Shown here: one piece after another, positions 44,660 through 55,410 of the stretch
Layout: each line of letters starts with the position of its first letter
Position numbering within the stretch: position 1 is the first letter of the stretch
Source of the DNA: Delphinapterus leucas
Taxonomy: Eukaryota; Chordata; Mammalia; Artiodactyla; Monodontidae
Reading direction: 5' to 3'
Assembly (NCBI RefSeq): GCF_002288925.2
Contig: NW_022098049.1
Span: forward strand, 5,564,112 to 5,628,111
DNA length: 64,000 bases
Translations under genes and position numbers: made by a program
Notes under the pieces: model-generated
What the model was told of the DNA's origin: nothing
Database searches by the model: none
The model's input: only the letters and a program-made list of their open reading frames with translations

Positions 44660-44750
44660 AAAAATGAGTGAGAGAGAGGCGGGTAGGGAGAGAACACGAG
44701 GAGAGGGAGGAGGGGAAAGAGAGGGATCCAGAGAGGGACAGAGGAGTGGA
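44660..44750. repeat. Purine-rich tract
   Basis: About 90 bases nearly all A or G on the plus strand, rich in 'gagaggga' and 'agagagag' units, with few interruptions. Long purine strands can form triplex (H-DNA). Confidence 0.8.
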
Positions 44751-45066
44751 TGCTAGTTAAGCCTCTGAACAGCATCGGACTAATGTACGCTGCTGGCGGT
44801 CACTGTCCCCCAGGGGTATGCTCCAGCCCCGCCCTCCTCTGTCCTGGCGCCCCCCCCGCCCCCCCCCCCCGGTCTCTTCCAGGCTCCCCACTCCCCACAC
44901 GGCCCCAGAAGCCAGTGAGCGGGCATCCCGGCCATTTCCTGCCCCGCGGGCCACCCCCCTCCTCCGATCCCAGTAGCCCTGTGCAGGCGTGACCTCGCCC
45001 CGTGACCGGGAAGCGGGGCTCCCGTTGCCGCCTGTTTACCCTGGCGCAGCGGCAGGGAGATGGGGT

Positions 45067-45124
45067 CACGTGGGGGCCCCCCCCACTCCCACCCTGGCAT
45101 GCCAGCTGCATGAGTCGCCAGCTG
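45067..45124. promoter_or_regulatory. E-box cluster
   Basis: CACGTG in 'gtcacgtggg' (45067-45072, USF/TFE-type) and two CAGCTG boxes (45103-45108 and 45119-45124) 16 bases apart. Motif match only. Confidence 0.3.
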
Positions 45125-45248
45125 TGGGCACAGGTGGGCGGGCAGGGGGCATTCCTCAGGACTGACTCTCCCCAGCCCGCCTGGCATGGGACCCTCTGCT
45201 TCTGGGGGTGGCTCTAGGGCGATGGGCCAGCCAGTTCTGCACCGGGCC

Positions 45249-45285
45249 GCTGAGTCACGGTCCTGAAGTGTGGCCTCTGAGTCAC
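45249..45285. promoter_or_regulatory. Paired AP-1/NF-E2-like sites
   Basis: TGAGTCAC occurs twice, at 45251-45258 (preceded by GC, giving the MAF/NF-E2-like GCTGAGTCA) and 45278-45285, 27 bases apart. Paired AP-1 or NF-E2 sites are typical of enhancers. No accessibility data are visible. Confidence 0.35.
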
Positions 45286-45689
45286 CCTGCAGCCCTGTCC
45301 TCCACAGCGAGTCCTTTGTGGGACTTGCCTGGGCCCGAATGGGCATTTGACCCTGTGTGCCGCTGGCCACCCTCGAGTTCTCTTGCCCCACCCACCCCGT
45401 TACAGGCCCCATCCCAAGTCCTCCTCGCAGGATCGGCTGCATTCCCTCGTGATCCAGAACCCAGGAGTTTGACTCTAGCCAGCGGCTGAGTTATAGGAAG
45501 GAAGCGTGGGCAGGTTTAGCAAGCTGGGGCAGGAGCGAACCAGGCAAGATCTGGGGGAGGACGGCCGGGTCACCTGTCATGACAGGGCCACAGGAGGAGT
45601 GTTCAAATTTCCTGTGTCTTGTGTATTTTGCGAGCATCTTGAAATGACCTTGAAAACCCACCCCCGTGAGGGACCAGGTGAGACAGTAA

Positions 45690-45870
45690 CATCTATGTAT
45701 TGGCACTGGCTGTGCTGTGTGCAGTTAATTCCTGTCCAAAGATGTCAGGCTCTGTCCTTATACCCATTTCTGGTGGAAGAAACTGAGGGTTTAGTAGAGG
45801 ACACTTGCTCAGGGCCCGTGAGCTAGAGAGTGGTACGTCTGGAGTTTGACCCCAGACCTCAGTTCTATGT
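45690..45870 (-). repeat. MIR SINE
   Basis: 'ttatacccatttctggtgga', 'agaaactgagggtttagtag', 'ggagtttgaccccagacctc'. Confidence 0.7.
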
Positions 45871-47140
45871 TAGATTCTCTGATTCAAGTTCATTGGTTTG
45901 TGTGCTCCTTTCATCCTCTCTCTTTCCTTTTTTTTTTTCTTCTCTCCTTTGCCGCTTAGCTGCTGGAGTCTTCCCCATGGAAGGCAGCTGTCAGCAGTGC
46001 AGGAAACCACTGAATAGTGGCAGCTAGTGGAAACTAAAGTGGCATCTGGAGTCCTGCTGTCACTGTAGGTTCAGCCTGCAGTCTGAGCCCTGAGGGCAAG
46101 CTGGGGCGTGGACTTCAGCCACTGGGATGGAGAAAGCAGCTGTAGGCCTTGACAGTGACGGACCCCCAAGGGTCTATGTCTGGGAGGCGGGCACGGGGAT
46201 GCGGCACAGCGCGAGGAGATTGAGTAGCTCCTTGACTCTGAGGGGAGACCCATGTTGAGGTTGCAGGGTGCTGGGGAAGCCCCCTAGGGTTCAGGTTCTA
46301 GATGTACCCCCTCTTTAGTCGGGAGGCTTTGGGAGCATCCTTTTCTTTCTGCTGTTCTCGGTTATCCCTTACACAAAGAGAGGAAGTTGGGCTAGACCAG
46401 GGTGCTAGCACCCCCCTTTTTTCCCAGGAAGGGGGAGGGGGCGGGGACGTCTGCATGGGGGTGAGGGGATCGGAATCTGCATTTGTAATGAGCTCCCCAG
46501 GCGAGGTGGAGAACCGCTTTCGGGTCAGCCCCTGAGACGCAGGTAAGGCCGTCCAGTCTTCCTGCCCTTGGTGGTCTCAGCCAGCGAGGATGCTCAGGGC
46601 TGACTGGCTGCTCCGATAGGGTTTTCTTGGGCCTGTGTTTGAAATCACTCACCATAACAGCCCATATATTTCGTGTAAAGACTGGGATTTCTGGCTTCAC
46701 TGGGGTGGGTGGTGGGTCCTACTTTCCCAGGGCCACCCTGGCTGGAGCTGCCTGTAAAGGCCCCAGGATCTGAATTCAGTTATTATCTTCACAGTGTAAA
46801 ACCCCAGAAGACTCAGGCCAACAGGGTGGCTGTGAAGCCTCTATTAGCTTGAGGTTCTCTCCTGCAGTGGGTGCGTGAGTGAGACGGGGAGTGGTATTGA
46901 AGTGGATGCTTTTTGAAGACAGATGTATTGGCAGAAAGGCCAGATGTTGAAGTGGGGTTTCTGGTCTTGATTGAAAGCTTCAGTGCAGTCTTCTGTAAGG
47001 GAATGATGGTGATCCGAGTTTCTAGAACCGTGGCTGGCCCACACGAGGTAGCCAATATCATATGAATTTGAGTGAAATCTGATATAGAGCATTTCTGTGA
47101 CCTTTTCGACCACTCCTGACCCTTTCTCCTGTTACTATAC
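45871..47140. other. Mostly unique DNA
   Basis: 46440-46520 ('cggaatctgcatttgtaatg', 'agctccccaggcgaggtgga') is a possible MER5-type hAT scrap. The rest is unrecognised. Confidence 0.4.
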
Positions 47141-47154
47141 CTGAAGATTCATTT

Positions 47155-47446
47155 AAAAAAATTTTTTTTTAATTTTATGTATTTTATTTTTGGCTGCGTT
47201 GGGTCTTTGTTGCAGTGCACGGGCTTCTCATTGCGGTGGCTTCTCTTGCTGTGGAGCTCGGGCTCTAGGCGTGCGGGCTTCAGTAGTGTGGCATGCAGGC
47301 TCAGTAGTTGTGGTGCACAGGCTCAGTAGTTGTGGCTCACGGGCTTCGTTGCTCCGTGGCATGTGGGATCTTCCCGGACCAGGGCTCGAACCTGTGTTCG
47401 CTGCATTGGCAGGCGGATTCTTAACCACTGTGCCACCAGGGACACC
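47155..47446 (-). mobile_element. Long CHR-type SINE (first of a neighbouring pair)
   Basis: Reversed full element. The exact 14-bp TSD 'ctgaagattcattt' is at 47141-47154 and 47447-47460. Confidence 0.96.
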
Positions 47447-47476
47447 CTGAAGATTCATTTTTTAATGGCACTTTTA

Positions 47477-47795
47477 TTTTATTTTATTTTTTAAATTAAT
47501 AGTCATCTTTTATTTATTTATATATTTTGTTTTGGCTGTGTTGGGTCTTCGTTTCTGTGGGAGGGCTTTCTCTAGTTGCAGCAAACGGGGGCCACTCTTC
47601 ATCGCGGTGCGCGGGCCTCTTCATGATTGCGGCCTCTCTTGTTGCGGAGCACAGGCTCCAGACGCGCCGGCTCAGTAGTTGTGGCTCACGGGCCTAGTTG
47701 CTCCGCGACATGTGGGATCTTCCCAGATCAGGCTCGAACCCGTGTCCCCTGCATTAGCAGGCAGATTCTCAACCACTGCGCCACCAGGGAATCCC
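47477..47795 (-). mobile_element. Long CHR-type SINE (second of the pair)
   Basis: Reversed element with its own exact 13-bp TSD 'aatggcactttta' (47464-47476 and 47796-47808). Its tail region is unusual ('aattaatagtcatcttttat'), not a plain A run. Confidence 0.96.
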
Positions 47796-47994
47796 AATGG
47801 CACTTTTAAATGGAAGGAAAACTGAGTATTTTTTCCTCCCAGTGTTATCATGCTTGTTGGCAGTTGGCTGGCTCCCTCATTTTGCACAATTTCAGGTGAT
47901 GGCTTGGCTGTCCAACTCCCTAACTGTATTCTTGCATTCTTAGCACAAACAGAACGACTAAGTGTGGGTCCTTATCTTATTGGAAAGTGGAAGA

Positions 47995-48175
47995 AAAAAT
48001 AAGAACCAACATTTCCTGGGTGGCCAACCCATACAGGCATGATGGTACAGGCTCTTTACTAAGGATCGACATGTAGGTTAAGCAACTTGGTCACGGTCAC
48101 ACAGTGGCAGAGTCACAGTTTCAGCCCCGGTCTCTTGTCTCTTGAGCTTGCTTTCCTCCCACTATCCTGGACTAC
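47995..48175 (-). repeat. MIR SINE
   Basis: 'gttaagcaacttggtcacgg' then 'tcacacagtggcagagtcac'. Confidence 0.8.
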
Positions 48176-48384
48176 TTCTCCTAAATAACTAAGTGACCAG
48201 TATAGTACAAGCCGTAGTGCATAAGAAGCTCTGCGGCTGGGACAGAAATGTCCATAGCTAGCCTGTGGACTGTTCACACAGATCCGATTCCCTACTGGGT
48301 CTTGTTCAGTATCTTTGTGCTTTTTGTCTGGATTGAGTAGACGGGCAAGGCTGAACTTGGGAGGCGTTGGTGTGAAGTCTGATC
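48176..48384. other. Short unique stretch
   Basis: Nothing recognised. Confidence 0.4.
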
Positions 48385-48560
48385 TGGGCTGTAGAGTCAT
48401 GTGAGGTTGATCTTGGGTCTGGTATTTAACCTGCCTTAGCCTCAGTTTCCTTATCTGTAAAATGGATGCGATAGTACCTAGGTCAAAGGTGGTTGGATGA
48501 GCCGCTCACAGATGCAGTGTCTGGTATCGATATATGGGAGGCCCTCAGCCATCATTTCTT
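48385..48560 (+). repeat. MIR SINE
   Basis: 'taacctgccttagcctcagt' and 'ttccttatctgtaaaatgga'. Confidence 0.85.
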
Positions 48561-49454
48561 TCTTCGTCCCTACGAGTAGAGGGGCTGAGTTACACGTCCT
48601 GAGGGGAGATCGCTTTCTCTTCCTACCTTCAATGTGTCATCTCCCTCTCCTTAAGCTTGTATCGTCTGGGTGTGGTGAGCCCCAGGACTAAAGCCGCCCT
48701 ACAAACCGATTGGTGACAGAAAACCCGTGAGCACCTCCTTTCACGTGGGGCCCCGTGACTGTCTGGCAGCTGCCAGCAGTGATGGGAACGGGTGGTGCCC
48801 CAGGGGCTGCGGGAACGGTGTGTGCAGATCCGGGCAGGAAGACTTACTGGAACCACTGGGCAGCCCTGTGAGGGGAACTGGCTGCCGGACGGAGAGCGGA
48901 GGAACGGGTTTTGGCAGTGGAGGTGGTGCTCTAGGACGCAGAGCTCCTTCTGGCGGAACGGGTTCTCCGCTGTGGGCTCTGGGGTGTGGTATGGGACCAG
49001 GAACGGGCTGCCCCCCAAAGACACCTTCGGGAGGCACAGAGAGGTCTGGGCATCCCAGCTAGGGGCATTTAGGGAAAGGATTTCAAGGGCTTTAGGAGTG
49101 GAAGGGGACGTACACGGGGGAGACTGGCCAGGCTGAGTGGTCTTGTAAAGAAGAGGGGTTGATGACCGTGCACTAGCGTGTGAGTTCTCGCTCTCCTGCC
49201 GAGTTTAGCACTTTGCTGTATGGCGGTGTCTCTCTCTCCTGCTGTGTGACCTTCTCAAGAGCAGGCGAACTCCTTGCAGAGTGCCCTCCCCATTGAAACA
49301 TGTTGATGGCCGTCGATGACCCACAGGCAAGATGTGAACTTTGGATGCCGCTGTGGATATGTCACCTCGCCTTCCTTCTTCTCTGTGACAGAGTGGCATA
49401 TCCAGAGTGGTATCCCAAAGACAGAGATGTCTTACTTCATCTCTTTCTGATGGT
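48561..49454. other. Unique GC-rich DNA around a decayed minisatellite
   Basis: Four reading frames stay open for about 100-130 codons across 48630-49136, two on each strand. This follows from the repeat having a period near 27, a multiple of three. No protein family recognised. Confidence 0.45.
48785..49010. repeat. Decayed minisatellite, period near 27 bp
   Basis: GGAAC starts at 48785, 48812, 48849, 48873, 48901, 48955 and 49000, mostly as 'ggaacggg'. Spacings are 27, 37, 24, 28, 54 and 45, mostly close to 27 or twice 27. On the minus strand one frame reads proline-rich with recurring 'PVP'. Confidence 0.55.
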
Positions 49455-49630
49455 TTTACCTCCCTCTCTCCTTTCTTCTATGCTTCTATCTGTTCTTCCA
49501 TCTATACTTCTACACTTCCTTCCACCCTTCCGTGCTTTTTTTTCTTCCAACCATCCTTGTATATATTTCACTCCACCCAGCCACCCTTCCATCCAGCCAT
49601 CCTTCTACCCAGCTACCCAGCCATCTAATA
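49455..49630. repeat. Degenerate (TCCA/TTCC)n tetranucleotide region
   Basis: Pyrimidine-rich, with repeated 'ttcta', 'ccatc' and 'ccagcca' units; degenerate, no perfect array. Confidence 0.75.
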
Positions 49631-49989
49631 GTCATTGCCTACCTACGATGCATGGGACACCGTGCCTGGCTCTGGAGATGCACAGATGGCTAAGAGCCAG
49701 CAAGGTCCCTATTCTGAAGGAGGTCATGTTCTGGTGGGAAGCCATGCATATAACTAAGTCCTCATAGCACAGTCAGGTAGGTGCTGTAATAGTACTAACA
49801 GGGGTATACTGGAGCATGGTGGGGAGTGAGGGTTCAGTGTGGGTGGCCCAGGGATGGTTTCGCTGGTGAACTGCTTGAATTGAGTCTCAGAGGATGACGT
49901 GGTTCTCGAGGCCTATGAGGGTCAGGGAGAGGAGGCAGAGGTGAGTATGGAGGCCCCCAGACCTTGCTATGTATTGATAGAACTGTAAG
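49631..49989 (-). repeat. L2 LINE 3' region
   Basis: 'caccgtgcctggctctggag', 'tctgaaggaggtcatgttct', 'gtgctgtaatagtactaaca'. Confidence 0.72.
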
Positions 49990-50105
49990 GCATGGATGGA
50001 CTCAGGCCAGAGATCCACCTACAGATGTTTATTACATCTTTGTTGCCTTGTCACCCTAGTGCCCAGCACACAGTATGTGCTTGATAGCCATTAGTTCACT
50101 TCCTT
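49990..50105 (+). repeat. L2 LINE 3' terminus
   Basis: 'gtgcccagcacacagtatgt' then 'gcttgatagccattagttc'. It faces the antisense L2 just to its left. Confidence 0.55.
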
Positions 50106-50984
50106 CGCTGTCCTTTCCAGAAGTGAGTTCCTTTTGCATCCTTGCCCTTGTCCGTAGTTCTAGTCATCGGCCTGGTGAGTTAGCAGCTGCCGTGAGAAGC
50201 ACGTGCCCCAGTGGGGTGAGGTGGGCCGTGTCCTGGCAGAATAGCTCTGAGTCTCCCCCTTCAGGTCCACCTGCACTCAAGCCCCAGTCTCAGAATCAAG
50301 GGGGAATTAACAGGAAAACAAACCTCCCCCCCCCTCACCACAACCGAGCTTGCTTATTTGTAGAGATGTTGGAAAATACAGATGACAGATAATCCTGATG
50401 CTCCGTGATAGTTGCTCTTCCCATCTGGCTCTCTTGCTTCCCGCTTACGATGGTTTCACATCTCGACGTTGTTCACTTAACATTACATCCTGACCCTTTC
50501 CCAGTGTCATTCAGTCGTGAAAACTTGTTTTGAGCAGCTTTCCCATGTGCCATCAAGTACCTGTGCAAGAAAGGTACTCTGTCACTCATTTTTGCTCCTG
50601 TTGTAAAATGAGGATCATCACAGCCCTTTCTCCGTGGGGTTGATGTGAAGGAGAGGTGAGGAAAGTTCGTCCAGAGCACGTGCTGCCGGTATTGCTGTCC
50701 TCGTCATCTTTGGCCAAGTTAGGACTGCTGGGCATTCGTATTTCCTTCTGCTTTGCCTGGCATAATGCACGAACCTTTTCACACATCTCTGGTTGTTTTC
50801 CTGGCAGAGCCCCCCCAGAAAGGTTTGAGGAGTTTTATAGAGTCTTGATACAGTGCGGCATAACTTTCCAGGTATAGTTCACCCACAGCCACTCCGCAGA
50901 CGGTGCTAGGGGTTACTGAGGCAGCCTTCTGAAGTGTGAGCATCTTAATTCACGCAAGGGGCCCCATAGCGGGCGTGGAGCTCT
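50106..50984. other. Mostly unique DNA
   Basis: Possible decayed L1M sequence at 50420-50560. No exon recognised. Confidence 0.4.
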
Positions 50985-51120
50985 GTGATCGGCAAACACC
51001 CAGAACAAAACCGTGTTCTTGTTGCTTTTCTTTGACTGCTGCTGTGATTGAACAGCTTTTCATGTGCATTGCCTACTTGTGTTTTCTCAACTGGTCATTT
51101 CCTTTGGCGTGTTTAGCAGG
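50985..51120 (-). repeat. Old L1M-like scrap
   Basis: 'tgaacagcttttcatgtgca' then 'ttgcctacttgtgttttctc' resembles antisense L1. Confidence 0.5.
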
Positions 51121-51414
51121 GTTTTTTTTTTCATAGAGTGGTAAGATCTGTCTCTACCAACTTGCGGATTTTGCAGATGGGGCACTGGACTCTTTGTTAG
51201 GCATACGGAAATGACGCCTTCGTTTCTGCGGGGTACATTTCATTACAAATCTGCATCTGATTGTGGTAGCAAAACCGTGCTTTGCAAATGAATGCAGGGG
51301 GCTCTGTCTCATTAATCTGGGCTGTTACCAATTTTAAATATTCCTCCCTAAGCGGTATTTGCCAGAGAGCTTCTCCCTTCTCTCTTCCTTCCTTTCCTCA
51401 TAAGCAAAATAAAA
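51121..51414. other. Unique non-coding DNA
   Basis: Nothing recognised. Confidence 0.4.
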
Positions 51415-51690
51415 AGTCCTGCTAACTTTCAGGTGTCATTGCAAACGTCAGCTCCTCAAAGACCTCCACCCTGGAACCCCCAGATCCACTGCTGATGGGG
51501 GTGAGCTGGCATCTCCTTCGCAGCATTGGTGGCACTTTCTAACGTAGTGGATGCTTTAGGAACATTTGTTTACATTCCTCCCGTAGACTCAGATCTTTTC
51601 CAGGGCAGGGACCTTGGCTCTTATTGCATCGTATGTGTTCCCTCAGCCCCTCGTGCAGGGCTTGGAAGTGGATACCCAGCGTGGGAAAAT
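51415..51690 (+). repeat. L2 LINE 3' region
   Basis: 'cagctcctcaaagacctcca', 'tccagggcagggaccttggc', 'tgcagggcttggaagtgg'. Confidence 0.72.
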
Positions 51691-52254
51691 GACTTGTGTG
51701 GATATGGCCGACCCAGAGCTTGACTGGGCCACCTTTGAGCTGGATCTCCCAGGACCCTTTGCATCTGTGGCCAGAGCTTGGCTTTGATGTCTGGGTGAGC
51801 AGAGCAAAGGTCGGCTGGCATGGCAGGGCCTTGTCCCCGTGCCCCACTGGCGTCAGTCCCTCTGGGTTGTTCTGGCTCATTGAGGACAGAGCATGATCTA
51901 GGGGAAAGGTTGGGACTGGCTTCTAGGTGAGTGCCCAGTGACAGCCAGCTGTACCCTCTGCTTGGCTACACCCAAGTCCTGTACTCCACGTGGCTTCCTC
52001 GGGCCTGCCGTGGAAGGAGAAAGACGCTTCTTCTTCATGAGCAGAGGCATGAAACCACTGGAGAACTCTGGTTCCACCACTCCAGGGCCCGTCCTGCTGG
52101 CAGGAGGAACCGCAGGTGGCCTGTGGGTTGGCAGTGCGGGTGGGGAGGGAGAGGAAGTCTCCAGGGTGGTCAGGTAACCTCCGGGCAGGTTGGAATGCTT
52201 GGTTCCTGGGTGGCCAGGGCTGGGGGAGGTCTCGGGTTGGAGGGGAGAGAGCCT
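51691..52254. other. Unique GC-rich DNA
   Basis: Frames on both strands reach 140-185 codons, none with a recognised domain. Confidence 0.4.
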
Positions 52255-52445
52255 GCCAGCTGGAATTGGAATCGGGGTGCCGCCAATCCCCTGCTGTGTG
52301 AGTGTGGGCTTGGTACCCATCTCCGGGAGACCCAGCCTCCTCTCGGGAGAGTGGAACTAACTAGGCCTCCTCTCAGGGCTTGTGGGCAGATGCAGGGACT
52401 GGATGCCCGTTCCTGGCACTTAGCAAGTGCCCCGTGGATGCTGCC
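52255..52445 (+). repeat. MIR SINE
   Basis: 'ccctgctgtgtgagtgtggg' and 'ggcacttagcaagtgccccg'. Diverged. Confidence 0.6.
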
Positions 52446-52719
52446 TTTTCTTTTGTTCTCCCCATCCACCTCCCGCTTCCGTAATTGACACACGTTGAAC
52501 GTGGCAGAAAATTGCTAACGTTGGAAAATTCTCAGCAGAGTCAGTGAGAACTCAAATTGGAGGTCCTCAGGGCCACCAGAGCACCAGACAAGAGTGGCGA
52601 GGCTGCCTCCGTGCTGGAAGGGATCCTGCTAGGAGGCTGAACTCACAAGTCCGGGACCCGTCTGAGACCTTGGGGTCCCTGTGGGCCAGAACCCCACGTT
52701 GCACTCCCAGGCCCGCTCC

Positions 52720-52870
52720 TTGGAGCTGAATGACCCTGGGTGTGTGTCTTGCCACTCTTCACTCACCCGTGAAGTGGGCGTAGTGGGGGGGGGGGTGTCA
52801 CTGCACCACAGGTTGGATGAAGACCCTCGGGATGGGCGGTGGTTGGAACCATCGAAGAGCCGCTGGGATC
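52720..52870 (+). repeat. MIR SINE fragment
   Basis: 'gaatgaccctgggtgtgtgt' then 'cttcactcacccgtgaagtg'. A G run (52786-52795) follows. Confidence 0.55.
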
Positions 52871-53024
52871 AGGGCTGGCCTGGCTTTTCCATGGGGGAGG
52901 GGGTAGGTAGCGATTTGTGGGACTTCTTTTCTGGGGGCTTCTCAGGCACAGAGCAGCCTGGGGCCTGACATAGATATGGATGTAGCTGGGAGGATAATCC
53001 AATAATTACCCCCTGCCCCCCGAA

Positions 53025-53437
53025 GACGTTCATATCCGAATCCGTGTGAATATTACATGTTATGTGACCAAAGGGGTATTAAGATTGTAGGTGGAATGAA
53101 GGATGACCTTAATATAGGGAGATTATCCTGGATTTTGCTGTGGGTCCAGTGTCATCACAAGGGTCCTTAAAAGTGGAGGAGGGAGGCAAGGAGGAGGTCA
53201 GAGTGACGTGATGTGAGAAGTAACATTGCTGCTTTGAAGATGGGGGAAGACACCATCAGGCAGGGATCCCCCCCCGCCCCCGCAGAGCCTCCAGAAAGGA
53301 GGGTCGCCCTGCTGACAACCCAGTGAGCCCCCATTTGGACTTTTCACCTCCAGAGCTGTATTTAGTTCATTTGTGTTGCATTTAAGGCATGGAACTCGTG
53401 GTAATTTGTTCCGACAGCCCTGGGAAGCTAATGTGAT
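53025..53437 (+). mobile_element. MaLR-type LTR-like repeat
   Basis: 'tcatatccgaatccgtgtga', 'gagattatcctggattttgc', 'tcatcacaagggtccttaaa', 'gtggtaatttgttccgacag'. Same class as 25315-25735 but in sense; family name uncertain. No retroviral genes attached. Confidence 0.65.
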
Positions 53438-54140
53438 GGAGAAAGCATTTTTGGCCACCCTTTGTTTCCTGGGGGGGTTGGAGCTGGGGACCATCAGAGG
53501 GGAATGTCCTTTGGGGTGTGGCACTGGCAGACGACCCTGTATTTGGGCATGATCATCGGTGACTGGGTCCGCCGAGGCCTGCCTGGTGACCTGGCGGGGA
53601 AGGCTTGGCTAAGCAGGTGTGGTAAGGACTTGTGTAAAGGCCGAATGCCCATCACCTCTCCCTCCGACAGCCCAGCCTTTGGCTCCGGAAGCTTGGGAAG
53701 AATGGAGTAACGGTGCGTTAGGTGCTGGGAGGGACCCCTCCCCGTCCTGCCCTGCTCTTTTAAGGTTTAATTGTCAGTCTGTTAGAGTATTTCTTAAAGC
53801 ATCTCGGGAGTGCTCGACAGGTACACACCAGGCTCAGGTGATGAGCCCGTCCATCCAGCAGGTTGGCTGTACCTAGGCTCAGGGCCCTGCACCTTCTCAG
53901 TCTTTCCTGCCGGGGCCCTGCTGAGCTGCCTGTCCAGGGTGTGTGGCCAGCAGCCCCGCTGCCCGTCTGCTTTCCTGCCCTGACCCACAGGAGTGGGTTC
54001 TCAGGCAGCAGTGGGGGCTGGATGGAGGTGACCCTGGCCCCCGGCGGTCCCACTCTTGGAATGCAGGTCCCGAGCCTTGCCTCAGTGAGGCCATTTAAGA
54101 AGAAGGCATATTGTGTCTGTGAGGGGTTTCTCACTAATAC

Positions 54141-54143
<3 letters not shown>
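53438..54143. other. Unique GC-rich DNA
   Basis: No exon or repeat recognised. Confidence 0.4.

Positions 54144-54144
<1 letters not shown>

Positions 54145-54187
<43 letters not shown>
54145..54187. repeat. (GT)n microsatellite
   Basis: About 21 uninterrupted TG units. Confidence 0.97.
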
Positions 54188-54189
<2 letters not shown>

Positions 54190-54477
54190 GGTGGGCTCAG
54201 TGTATAGGATGCCATTAAACGCCTCTTTAAAGCCAAGCCAGGACAGCGCCGGGGTCATCATCACCTGGGCCTGACGGGTACTGGGGTGGAGTGGGGCCGC
54301 TCCCCTGAAGGGTGAGGCTGTCCCGAGTGAGTGGCTCTTTTTCTGCCCCGGGTCTGGCTCGGCTGGCCTCAGGTGCCCTCCTCGGTCCTGCTCCAGAGCT
54401 GCCCGGAGCAGCTGGCTGGGTCACCCAGAATGTGAGGAGTGGCTGGGGGTGCCGCCCGGGCTTGTGTTTGGCTTCAG

Positions 54478-54486
54478 CCAAGGTCA
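54478..54486 (+). promoter_or_regulatory. NR5A/ERR-like half site
   Basis: CCAAGGTCA fits the extended nuclear-receptor half site YCAAGGYCA. Motif match only. Confidence 0.25.
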
Positions 54487-54674
54487 AGTTGTCAGGGAAG
54501 GTGAAGCGGCAGAATCTCAGCTGTGGGGAGGACAAGTCTTGCGGGGCCAAGACTGCCTTCTGGCAGCTCTTTTATGTGCAAACCCGACCCATCCGCTCCT
54601 CTGCCTGGACCGCCCCCACCTCCGCTGCCGAATCCTGGGGCTGGCCGGCGGCATGCAGACACCTGGCCGGAATG

Positions 54675-54689
54675 ACAATGAGCGATTGT
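54675..54689. promoter_or_regulatory. Palindromic SOX-dimer-like site
   Basis: ACAAT-GAGCG-ATTGT is a perfect 5-bp inverted repeat with a 5-base spacer, the form bound by SoxE (SOX9/SOX10) dimers. It sits in the repeat-free GC-rich segment. Confidence 0.35.
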
Positions 54690-55264
54690 GGAGGACGCTC
54701 CGCTGGGAGGGCTTTGCTGAGCCAGCACTTACTTCCCTGCATTTCCAGCCCGCTCTCCTCTCCTTCTCCGGCAAAGGCCGGGCCATTGGGATGGTAATGC
54801 CCTCTCGGCTGGCCTGGGCTCCAGGTGAAAAATGAACTCGGAGGCCTGCCCTTGAGGCTATACAGTCTCATTTTTTTATGCAGATGTGCTGGGGGGATTG
54901 GGGTGCTTGGGGAGAGTGGAAAAGGGGCCTGGGGAGTCCTAAATCATGAAACGGAGGTGGTCTGAGCTGTCACCCCTCCTGGGGCATCTCCTTTGATGTG
55001 AATGTGCCAGAGGTCCCAGGTCGTCTACGCCCGCCCCCGATCAAATTACCTTGTGCTACTTCCTGGGGAATCTAAACTATGCCTTCCCTGAGGGTGGGAG
55101 GACCACCGCAAACCATTATGAAAGGAAACTATAAGAAAAGAGCAATGACACAGTCCCCATGGCATTATATTTGGGTTTCTGTGATACTGTCCTCATCCAC
55201 CAATAGATTTTTCCTTGACTTGTAAAATAATAACGTTTTTCCCTTATTATAAAATAATTCTTTG

Positions 55265-55410
55265 TTTGGCAAAGAATTATGTAGCACTTCTTACAAACTA
55301 GGCAACTGTTCTAAGCCCTTGGCAAATATTAACTCATTTAATTTAATCCCGTGGCAGCCCTGGGAGACGGTGCTGCAAGGCACAGAGGTTAGGTGATGGG
55401 GCTGAGGGCA
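55265..55410 (-). repeat. MIR SINE
   Basis: 'ctaggcaactgttctaagcc', 'aatattaactcatttaattt', 'agccctgggagacggtgctg'. Confidence 0.85.

Larger units (their letters stand above)
44790..45490. other. GC-rich unique segment, candidate regulatory DNA
   Basis: C-run-rich (44845-44872) with scattered CpG. No exon recognised. The 220-codon minus-strand frame (44780-45442) follows the GC content. Motif clusters are listed separately. Confidence 0.4.
54188..55264. other. GC-rich unique segment, candidate regulatory DNA
   Basis: Free of recognisable repeats for about 1 kb, unusual in this window. Frames up to 161 codons have no known domain. Confidence 0.4.

Noticed and set aside
44780..45442. 220-codon minus-strand open frame
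   Set aside because: Gly/Pro/Arg-rich because of C and G runs; four frames are open over the same DNA, so it reflects composition.
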